Shown one piece after another: positions 24,301 through 36,300 of a stretch of DNA of 64,000 nucleotides (its first letter is position 1; each line of letters begins with the position of its first letter). The notes under the pieces are model-generated. The model searched no databases. It was not told the DNA's origin and saw only the letters and a program-made list of their open reading frames with translations. This DNA is from Ixodes scapularis (Eukaryota > Arthropoda > Arachnida > Ixodida > Ixodidae). Location: contig NW_024609835.1 in assembly GCF_016920785.2 (NCBI RefSeq), positions 21,419,108 to 21,483,107 on the forward strand, read 5' to 3'. The position numbers were made by a program, and so were the translations under genes.

Positions 24301-27300
24301 GACTTGGTTGTCTGGGACGCCGTCCGCCGTTTACCCTGACAAGTTTTTAGACCTATGTTTTACAGAGAGGGAGCTATGCTTTGTAATTTTACAAGAAAAA
24401 AAAACGACCTGTGATAGACACCTCTGACGAAACGTTTAGATTGCTACGTGCAGGCGTCAATTTTTATTCTAGATCGAGCCTGGTGACTTGGGACACCCTA
24501 TATTTATAAGCACACACTCTGAAAAGCTCCTGAACCGCAATACATTTCAAACACTTATGAATACACCTTCTTCAATCAGTTTAACTAGAAAGAAGAGCAA
24601 AGAGCATGCGCCCCCATAAAATGTTAAAGACCGCCTTACTTCTTAATGAAAATGATTAACCGAAAATTAACATTACTTTTTTCTCAATGAATCGTATTGC
24701 AGCGTGTACTTGGGGACATCCGAGTGTGTCAAGGGAACATAAATTCAGATTTGTATATATGTTCCTCACCGAACTCGTGGGGCAGTTCGTGGCAGAAGAC
24801 AGCAATTGAAGTGGACAGGCCCCCTTTGAGACCCGACGAAAAGGCGGCTCCGATGGCAAGGCCGTCTGCCACGTTGTGAATAGCGCCTCCGATGATTACC
24901 ACCGTCGCCAGCGTTGACATCCCTGTGAGAGCAAAACGGGCATCCTGTCAACTGAGGCAGCTAAGTCAGAAAGAGCCATGGATGTGCATCTTTTGTACTT
25001 CATCTGAAATCTACGTTCGTTCATTGCCACCCATAAGAAGGTACGGAAATGTATTTCAGGGTAAATTAAGGGCAATATTCTTGTTTCTATGATCGGTGAC
25101 AGGTTAAGACGTCAGGTCGAGTGAAAGAAAGTCCTGGAACGAGGAAGCAGGTGATTGCTGTAGAGTAGAGAAGGAAACATCCCCCTCGTTCAAGCATTCT
25201 GCCTGCTTCCTCCTCCCCAGCCTTCCTTTCCCTCGCCCTGAACTCTTAACCTGACACCCACTATAGTTTCTTAAATAGTGATGACACTTGTTCTCGTGGG
25301 CACCGGTAGTGAAATAAACATACTGAAGCAGACTTCTTGAAGTGTACAAAGGACATCAAACCTGGCTTATTATTTATTGCTCTAGCTTGAAAAGTACAGC
25401 TTAAGGCGTTAAACAACTTACGCGTTTCCTCTGGGAAATTATTCTAGGCCATGCCATTAGACATTTTCCTCAGCATTTACTTTCTCATGGAACACTTGGA
25501 CGCGATTACTGGACCCTCTTGAGCGTGTCGAACAAATACCGAACTATATAAAAATCGCTGCATTTAGAGACGCGGGGTGTATTGGAGCAACGTGGATCCA
25601 ACACAAAGCTTATTGTCCCGGCAGGTAGTGATTTTAAATATTTAATAATACTGATGTACCATAAGTACCAATGAAAATATAACCCTCTGTGGCAACGCAG
25701 GTGCGGGCATTTTAAAAGGTATACTAGGTACCAACATTATCTGTACCCAAAATGACATATGAATCCGTTTTCTACCGATATTTAATTTTGATGTCACCGC
25801 TACCAGCAGCTAGACATATTTCATCATCCGTGTTCTTAGATATTGGGCGCAATTTAGTACTGTCATGGACCAGTGATTACGATAGCAGAAAAAATATATG
25901 TGGAATCCCAAATAGGCTCACCGCAACAAACACTACTGGACTTCAGAACAGGTGCTTGGGGACTATCTTGAATTGCCAGCGAATTCGTGCTTTGGGTCTG
26001 GGCCTGAAACGTAAGAACAACGAACAAAGGTTAAGTTTGGTTCTGCATGATATGCATGCTGAGTGCGACAACTCTGAATCACTTAACAGGAATAAAAACT
26101 GCGTGGTCAAACGAATTCGCACAGCGATTATTTTTCTTATCAATTAACACTTTGAGTCTACGGCTCAATATGTTCAAAACTGGTTTGGTGTCCTTCTAGC
26201 GCGTTCTAATGTTAGGTGTGGATAAAAGGTGAAGAAATAAATTATATGTGTCTATAAGGTTGTTCACCCAACAAGATAAGAATGTGCCATTGCGCACTTA
26301 AGACGACCAGAGCAGAATGAATTTATTAGAGAACACAAAAAGTAAAGTAGCTGAAATCACGTAATGTACTAGATCAGAGGAATACAATTGTACATAGTAT
26401 TGTTTACCATGGTAGGATGTGCCCAACTTTCATGCACAACTTTACATGCTAAAAATAGGTATATTCGCCAATAACAGCTCGTCGGTTCTGAGGTTTCGTT
26501 TCACACATGTATCTAGAGCCGACTTCCAAAGATGGCAAAAATCAATCACAACTTGTGCATCGTGCAAACAACCACTCAGCCCTCCAGTGCTAAGGTAAGG
26601 CAGTTCTGGAAATTAACTGAATGATTCATTCAATTCCAATTAGCCCACTCACAAGCTCAATGTTCGACTCTGTTTTTTGCGAGACCTTGGTCATGCGCAG
26701 TTCGTCCGGAATGTTCTTCGGGAGGTGACTGTGGCCGTGACCATGGTCGTCATGATCGTTCTGCGGAAAAAAAAGTAAGACACATAAAATTGTTAGCAGC
26801 GAATGTCGACAAGTTTCAAAGTGAATAGGTAATGCATTTGAAAACTCTGCGTGCTTGCCTTATTATAACAAAGTTAAATAGCACATTCAGCATAAATACT
26901 GGGTGATCATGGAGTCACCTCGTAAAGATCCGATAGGAGCCCTCAAGAATGGAATTACGCAGTCTTCAGGAAAGGACACAAACATTGCCTCACGCTCAAC
27001 GGTCCAAGCTACGTCGTTCCATGTGTCATTGTAAAATACGATCTGAAAACACCGCCCAGAGAGTGGCCTCACACCTAGTACTTGAGGCGCGAATTTTCGC
27101 TTAAAGGGGTCATGAAACAATATCGGGTTGGAATGTTCATTAATTTGCAGAGGCCTAGTCTGGCGCAACTACAGGGTGTGACAAAAAAAAAATTTACAGG
27201 GTTTTTTTTTTTACCGCAAAAATAAACTACTCGTCGCCGAATGCTCATTCTAAGCCCAAAGGTAGCACTACAGGTAACTACCAGGTGCCAAAGTTTGAGC

Positions 27301-30300
27301 CCGATCCGATACCTAAACGTTATGCCTGATTTTCTGAAAATTTCAATGGAAAAATGGCGGCCGACGGAGTTTTCAAATACATGGGGCTCTATGGCACCAG
27401 AAACCGAAAGCGGGCAAAAATGGGCTCCATTTTCCCATTGAAATTTTCAAAAAATAAATTGTAACTTTTGATTAAGTTATCAGATCGGACTGAAACTTTG
27501 GCATCTGGTTGTGACCTCTAGAGCTACCTTCGGCCGGAGAATGAGCGTTCGGCGATGCATAGTTCATTTTTGCAGTAAAAAAAAAAAAAAACTAATTTTT
27601 TTTTTTGTGACACTCTGTATACTCGTAGACACCGCCACTGATTTAGACGCTTCTTTGCCACTGTAAAATTACGAGAAAAAAAGGGGACTATTTCTATCAA
27701 TCTTGCCTTTGCAAAGCTTGATGATGTAATTGTGAGATCGAAACTACCCGTTTGACAACCGTCCAGCGCGGCTCAGGGATTGGACACGAGAACTCCGTGA
27801 GCATTCGACTTCGACTCGTAACATTCAATGCCTCGGCGGACACTCGGGAAGTGGACCGCGTCCAACCACTGCGGTGACAAGAATAGCCAAGCTCTAACAA
27901 TGCCTGGAGCTCAGCGGATGTTTTATACTTTGCCAATAACAGCCCGTGTCTATCATTAACTTTGGCGACATAGGATAGCACCAGGCCACCTGGCCGCTTG
28001 TTCTGACTTTGAGTTGAGGGAATGAACGATGCTCATATTTACCGAATTTTTTTGGCGACTGCCATTGCCTACAAAAAATAACAAAAATATCGCAACTTTT
28101 TTTTTTACCTTATTAACGGTAGGAAGTGATTCTAAGTGGTATTTGGCAAAGGTAGAAAAATCGTTTCATGGCCCTTTTAAAGCGCTGCCTTTTAGAGTCA
28201 AGGCGCTCGGGTTAAAAATTAAAGTGTCTTTAAAGGTCCAAATATTGACCTAAGTATGAAGCGTTTACTTTGATATATCTTGTTCCACCAGGAGGAACTC
28301 AAGTAGTTGCCTTAATACCTAACAGGAAAGCCCATTGTTCTCCATTTCCACGCAATTAAACTATATCTGGTTACTCTGCTTGCAAGATTATCTGCTTAGT
28401 AATATGCTCCACACAGCGTATACGTAACCACTAACTAAAGTTCGAGCAGAGACGTTACATAAATTCAAAGTTGAGTTGACATGCAATCAACTCATAAATA
28501 AAGTTACATTGTCACAACTACAGTGTTGGCGGTAATGCGTTGCTTTTTTCGGCAACGTAGTAATTCGTACTCGTTACTTTTTTTCTTTCAAAACAGTAAC
28601 GGGTGACGCCCTTAAGTAACTTATTTCGAATAATGTGTAACGTAGTTACGTTACTCGTTACTTCTTCTACTCAAGACGTAAAAAAACATTGCACTTATCT
28701 TTTTTTTTGTGTGTTTCCGTCGTCAAGCCATGTGAATTTTTGAGTTTTTTTTTACGTTTTTTTACGTTTTTCTTTTGTGCGTATTTAGGTGAAACCGTTA
28801 AAATAATAAAGTTATTATATTCAATTTGTGCTAAAACATAGTGTTCCATCAAAACAATAAATGGTGTTCACTCAGAATTTAAAAAGTAAAAAAATGTAAC
28901 GTGCGTTACTTTTTAACGGTAACGTGTTCCATTTATATTGAGGTAAAGTAGATTGGTAACGCGTTGGTTTTATTTGCCAGTAAAGAGTAACGTATTTCGT
29001 TACTTTTTTGTGGTAACGCCTACAACAACGCACATATGTTCCTGGTAAGGGTCGTCGATGCCCACAAAACGTGGCCAATTTAACTTCCCATTACTCGGAG
29101 AATATGCCATGACATCGAGGTGTGGCGCGATCGGTGGTCAATGGTTCAATTTCTAACGCGAGAACCGTATTGCAGCTATAGCGCCTCATTTTGGTACTCT
29201 GTTCACAGAAGCTCCCAAACGGCAAAAATTACAGACGAAAGTCCACATGACATCCTCGGGACGTCCGTAGAACCACGTGTGCTGCCAGGGAGAGTTTAAA
29301 GCTATTACAATACGCGTAGCGCTAGTCTTAGGATTAAATCAATGTGAACGCGAGTATTTCGCAACACAACTTTGAGAACGAAGGGCACTTAACCCAGGAG
29401 AGAGGTTACCTCAATAACATAACTAGGATACAGTTACGCGATTCCTGAATGTTTGTTTTCAGATTGGAAAGTATATAGAACTCTCCCCACTTAGGGTGAC
29501 TTAAATACGTCTATTTTGTTACAGGGCTCTGGAAGTAAATCTTTAGACGACGGTACCTCTTTGGTGAAGATGACACTGAGTGCCTCGAAGACGAAGAGGC
29601 CGTAAAAGGCGCCGATGAGCCCCAGCTGCTTCCAGAAGTAGGGAGGCACGAGTTCCTCTTCGTCGCCGTGTCCGTGGTCGTGACCGTGGCTATGGAGGTG
29701 TAGGTGACCACCCTGGTGATCTCCGGCGTCATGGCTGTGCAGGCCGAGGATCTGCAGCCATGACAGCGAACGTGAGATGAAACGTGGGCTAAGATTAGCG
29801 CGAAAGCGACTACACAGCAGCGTACCTAGTATACAGAACGACCTACAAAGGAACGCCGTTCCTGCAAAGCGTTCCATTTAGGAGAAACGGACGAACGCCG
29901 CCGCCTCATTTTGCGTCGGAACGGAAACTGGAACGGAAGCTCGTTACGTTTTCGAGGGAATGATAGCAGGAACGGGGTTCCAATTATCAACTTTGGCCAT
30001 ATTTAGCAGGCATATGGGCTTTTATTAGCGACTGTTTCAAGCTCCGACTTCAAGAAATAAGGAAGTCTCCGAGAGACAGTCGGAAACAAAGAACTCGAAG
30101 AAATGCGATCTCGGCGACTCGAAACGTAGTTCGACGTAAAAATTTTCACTTGCTTGCTTTATTTGTTTACGCATTATCCCGCATAGTATTTGATACCAAT
30201 ACGCACGTTAATTTAACCATTGACTGGCAACAGGCAGTATAAAACAAACTCAGGACAAGGTTCAGTTCATTTTTAAAAGAAATGTTCGTCGTCCCTTGCC

Positions 30301-33300
30301 CCGAGTGTGTTTTATTCTTTCTGTTGCCAGTCAATGTTACCAACCCGCTCTTCAGTTAATGCGAAGGTAACCACTTCTTACCATCTTAGAAATGTAACAG
30401 AAGCGTGTCCTTTTTTGAGTCACTGGAAGTTGAAACGGGAACTCGTTCAAAAACTCAGAAGGAACTAAAAACGAAGTTCTGTTCCTGTTTTGTAGGAACC
30501 TGCAAATGACTACTGTACAGTACGCTACTTCGATTTACTTGTACCTCCTGCACCGGTGCAGAAAACTGCAGGGTGGTATATTTGCAATAGTATCTCAATA
30601 GACACATAGGGAATACACTGCGCCACACTTTTCTGTACAGTTGCATGAAGTGCAGGTAAATAGAACGAGCCTAGTGCCTTATTTTATATGAAGTATCACT
30701 GCTACCGGGTAGTCGGGTCTAGAAGTAAACTTGACAGCCGAGAACATACGCCTAAAATAAACAGGAGGCATGTAGGTTAAACCTGTATTCGAAGACTAGT
30801 TAACACGAAGGAAGAAGAGACCATGCTTAAATGTCTTTGTGCATACTGATCGCTTTCGTTTCTTGTTCATTTTTTGTCAGTTTATTTCTCTCGGCTTGTT
30901 GTCCCTTTGTCATTATTCAGTCACTTTTTTTTTTACGTTATTTACGCATGATAATTTATAACATTTTGCATTAATGAACACACCATTCATTTTCATGTTA
31001 CTCTTTCGGGAGACATAAAGTTTACAATTGAGAAGAAGCATGCCAGACCAGATACCTTTGTACTTGGTATCCCACGATCATTCCAAGCTTGTCAAAGCAA
31101 AAAAAAAAGCTTACAATTTTATAAAACGCAAAACGAGTGTGCAAGGAAAAATTTGGTGTTGACGAAGTTTTACTAAAGAAGCATTTATATCCCCTGGTAA
31201 TTGCATCTATGTAAACACTAAAAAGTAAATTCTGGCATTAAACACGAAGTCTCCTTGCTCAAGCGAAAAATCGGTAAGTTTTTGTTTGCCCATCTGCGAT
31301 CAGTATGAATGAAGTTTAAATAGCAAACGAAGTTTGGTCAATGACCCCATTGGCGAATGACCAGCGATCAGGTGACTCCACTAAATTATTGTGAAGAAAT
31401 GTCTTGCCTGTGGTATAAGATGAAGCATGGCATCACCCGTCATGGTGCCGAAAGAAAGGCCGATGAATCCCATCATGATGTAGTAATATGCGTATCTGGC
31501 CAAGCATGGCAACAGCAAGACGCCCACCAGAGAGCACAGACTGATGATGAACACGGCCAGCGTGCCATACCCGTACACTGGAAGGAGGACAGCGGTATAG
31601 TTAATTTAGTGCTACAGTAGACGCAATAAGTTGTTCTCGTGCTCCAAGTACACATCAGAGGAAGTTCACTTCAATTCAATTTATCTTCATTCACTCCGGT
31701 TTGGAGAAGGAGACAAGGAAAAACTGCTACATTGCGTAGCTTGGTAGATCCCTGCCTCCCATACAAACTTGGGCAGATTACTCGGCATTTGCGAAAAACA
31801 AGAAAAGAAAAAAAACCTAGAGAACATAATGCAGCTTTTGATATGATGAACAGTACATACCTTTTAAAAGAATATTTGTTGTTAAAATACACTAGTTGGT
31901 CTAATTTGGTTATTTGACATATTCTCTATGTGGATATTGTTTTTAAAGAGTTCATTAATGGTAGATGGTACAGTATACTGGAGCATTTGAAATCCGTAAT
32001 TGGTTCTGGGATATGGGATTGAAATATTAAATAACGTTACGATCAAAAAAACATGAGAACCGAGACCGCTCGTTTGAGCTTTGTGCTCAGCGCGGGACAG
32101 CAAGCAACAAGGGACTTTTGAGGGTGCAGCATCGCACGTCATATGAGACTACGTGCCACAACAAGAAAAGACGCTCCCGTCAGCTTCCTGATAAAACACA
32201 CAAAATACTTGCTAATGAATAATCGCAGCATTAAGCAGGAAAAGTCTTAAGTATATTAGAGCTGTATTCAAGATAAAATGAATGATTGCAGATAGGTTTT
32301 TATGGCAGTATTTCTGTGCTTCAACTATATCTATAAATAATAGCTTCTTCGAACGATACTGCGAAAACAGATAATTTATTTATGCGGACATTTCATGAAA
32401 GTTGTTCATGCCGCTAAGGATAACTTCAGTAAGACCCGACTCGAAGCCTGGGAGCAGCAGTCGATCAGGAGCTAAGAGATTCAGCTAAGGTTCCAAGCGA
32501 CGCCGGCTGCCAGTTTCAGGCTGCCAGGAAGTTTATTTTCAAGCATATCACTGGACGTATTTTGTAAGATTGTATTCAGCTCTTTCGTGTTTAAACAAAT
32601 AATTAATTTTGTTTCCCTTCGGTACGGTTTAAGTTATGAATTACGACGTTTTACTGTTTCGACGTTAAACGTATCCATAAGTGCCATATTTTAAGAAGCA
32701 TTATGTCCATGCAGAAAATGAACATAATTATCTCATCTCTCCTACGGTTTCACCTAAATGCTCACCAGACAAAACGCAAGAAAAAACGCAAAAAAATTCA
32801 GCAATTTACCTAACTTCGCGTCTAAAAGGAACGGAGGTTCGATTTTTCTTTTTATGTTTCAGAGAGATTATGTAACGAGTAACGTAACTACGTTACCCGT
32901 TGCTCGAAATCAGTAAAGTAAGTGCGTTACCCGTTACTCTTTTGAAAACGTAACGAGTACGTTACCCGTTACCAAGAAAAGTAACGCTTTAGCGGTAACG
33001 TCGTTACTTCTAACCCGCTAGCGCCAACACTGCAGCAAGTACTGAAATAGAGTCCAAATATGAGTCTCAAGGTTTTATTTCTTAATTATGACTGCAGCAA
33101 GCCCTCCCGGTATTGAGCCAATGCGGTACAGAACCTGGAGCTTGCCAGGCTGCGCTCACTGGCAAAGATAGTCACCATGGCTAGACCAGCTAAGAGGTAT
33201 TCGTCATACAGAAAAAAAAAAAACTCGAGGTAAATCCTAAGCACTTCTTATGAGTTGTGAATGCGAAAGCATGAATGTCGTTCTTGGCGCCGCGGCCGCT

Positions 33301-36300
33301 TCTGATCCTCTCGGTGCTCTCGGCGCCTCTGCAGTTTCTGCTCCGACGCGGGCACGCGGCGCCATGTTGTGGCGCTAATTGAAACTGAGGCGCGGCGGCT
33401 CCATATTCCTTACTGCCGTTTTGCGTGGCTTTTTGCTCGGTTTCAATACTGGAATGCCTCAGATCGCGGCTTTGGGAATTTATCTGCCGTTGGGCGCGGC
33501 TAACGATGTCGACTCTGTGGGGCGGTTAATGCTTTCGCGTTAAAAACGACGTATTACACGTGACATAAGGAACAGTAGAGCGTTCTTTTCTCTGTCCCTG
33601 TCTTTTTGTGCGCTGTATTGTTCACTCTGTAATCGAAACCAACTCGACTAGCTTATACGTCCCTTCTATAGTATTACAAGTAGTTACATTCGGCGTTGGT
33701 GGGTCGCCGGGACGCCTTGAAGCTCTGCCTGCACACGTCGGTTACAGCCTGCTGAATGAGTGCGGGACAGAGTTGGAAAAACTCGTGCTTGCTGATAGTG
33801 CCATTCCCAGCCTGGCCAAACTTCCTGATGAGCTCGCGGGTAGTCCAACACTGAAAAGCACATAAAGATGTTGCTATTTAAAATGTTCCAAAATTATTGT
33901 ACTATAGTCGTACAGTAATTTTAATCGAGTTAATGAGTTCTGTCTACAGAATAAGATTATTATTGCAGAGCCACGACTCGCTGAACCACTAAACGTCATC
34001 TTTGCATTACCGTCGAAGCTAATGTTGCTGATTCCGTGATCTTTTTCTAGAAATTTTTTGGGGTCTAGAATTGCGAGCAATGAAACTGAAAAAAAAAATA
34101 TATAAGAAATTTTTGTGCGAACATTTTTTTCTCCGGGTGATTGAACTTTGGCTTATTTTTTTATTTTAAAACACGAAATGCTTTTTATCGGTACACCCAA
34201 TCCCTAAGTCTTGTCCGTCCGTCCGCTCGAGTATTTCTCTCTAAATTTAAGGAGAAAAATTAATTGGTGCTTTGGTTACGCGATGCCAATACTGCCATGT
34301 GACCTGACGTCACGTGATCTACACACCAATTCAGTTTCCCCGATAAATATAGGGGCAAAATTCACGTCTTGTAACCTAAACACCAATTAATTTCTCTGCT
34401 AAATATAGCGAGAGAATCAACTTCACATTGAGATGGTCACTTTTCCCGCTAAATTTAACGAAAATTTGATGGGATTTGAATTGACGCCACGACACTTGTA
34501 CAGCAATTTAGTTTTCCCCCTACATTTTGTAAGAAATTGACTTCGCGCGACCTGATGCCAGTTGACCTATGCCCCAAATTAGATTCCCATTTAAACTAGT
34601 CGAAGAAATTGATATCCCGTGAACTAAACACCTTCAGTTTGTCCGCTAAATTTAGCGGGGAAATCGACGTCACGTGAGAGATGCACTCAGTTTGTCAGTC
34701 AATGTAGCGGGAAATTGATAAAAATAAAGGTTTTCCACTCCCCCGAAACGACTGTTTGAAGTCCTCTAAACACTTTTAACCAATCGCACCTTAAAAACTG
34801 TCTTTCATGCATTATAAGACTGGAAGTTCAAATTTATTACAAGTTCTATTTTTGTTTGTAACTGCGTGAAAATATACATGCATAGAGTTTGGTACTTACA
34901 CAAGATATGTGTGACCTGTAACACATTTAATGCATGATGCCCAGTGAGCGCGTGTTCAAACATAATATGAAGTTGAAAATTAAGTTAGGCTGACGTGCTA
35001 AAGGCGGAAAATATTTGTGCATCGAAAGAACATTGTACACAAAATAAACATTTAAGTTTATTCTCTAGAGTATTTCCCCTTTTTCCGATATTTTACTTCT
35101 TTTTACCTACAACATAGGAAACCACGAGCGTGACTGCATCTATACGAAGAATCATTTCTAAAATATAAATCACATACCTTGGACGCGGAGCTATTGTGCT
35201 TGTGGCTTTCGTGATCACTTGGCTCCAAAGGCACGTTTCGCCTTTTCCGAGCTTTGCCTAAACATAAAAAGTTGCGGGTAAATGTTAATTGATCATGTGC
35301 GGAACAGAAATCTAGTATAGCGCGTTAGCCACTGAGAAAATTGCAGTCCTTTCCAACCTGCTGATGCTCACCATGAGGACCATGTCCTTCGTAGAGGCGC
35401 CCTTCAGCCCTCGGCGATTCGAGATGATCGTGATCATGGCCCGAATGGTCATGGTTATCGCTGGCTTGCGTGTGGAACTCCTCGAACCCCTCAGACGTTG
35501 CTGGGTTGACAATGCTTGGAGAGGTGTATGATGTGGAGCTTCCATATGACGCACTAGCCGTTGTCTTGTCTAGCGATTTGTTCTCCGGTTGGTGGTCATG
35601 ATCCGAGTGATCGTCGTGGTCGTGATCATGGTCATGGTCATGACTGTGGGTATGATCGTCACTAGAATGTTGTTGATCGTTACGTGTGTGGTCATGGGTG
35701 GAATGTGTGGATACGTGATCGTCACTGTGATCATGATCATGATCATGTTCTTGTTCGTGGCCATGGCCAGTTCTTAGTTTATGTTCCTGCTTGTGATCAC
35801 CTTCCCGTGAGCCGTCGTGTTTGTGACCGAGTTCATGATCCTGTTCGTGTGACCCTTCATGTTTGTGATCGTGTTCGTGTTCATGTTCATATACAGATTC
35901 ATTTTTATGATCATGCTCGTGATGATGGGCGTGTTTTGGATCCTCCCCACCTTCGCTTCCTTCATGGCTATGTCCATCATGGCTGTGGTCATGAGAATGT
36001 TCGTGGTCGTGACCAATGTCTTGAGATGCCACTCGAAGACGTTTCAACAAGCGCTCCAGCCCTGAAGCAGGACCAAAATTATGCAACGAATGTACTTATA
36101 TGTCTTCTAGTATGTTTCAGATATCTCACATACCTTGCTGTGTAATCACTTCTGTACTGTTGTCTCCATAACGCTTGAACAAATCTTCCAGAAAGTCAGT
36201 TACGGCATCACCGACTTCAATGCACCTTCCTGAAAGTAAATTCATACTTGACGATTATGAAGTGTGAAGTGCAACCTAGGCATACGTACTGAACAGAAAT

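Noticed and set aside
34240..34720. CRISPR array
   Set aside because: Units are degenerate with no spacer pattern, and the genome is eukaryotic.
35684..36145. Long plus-strand open frame (153 codons) over ZIP exons 4 and 5
   Set aside because: It is the antisense shadow of the His/Asp exon, kept open because CAT/GAT codons have stop-free reverse complements.
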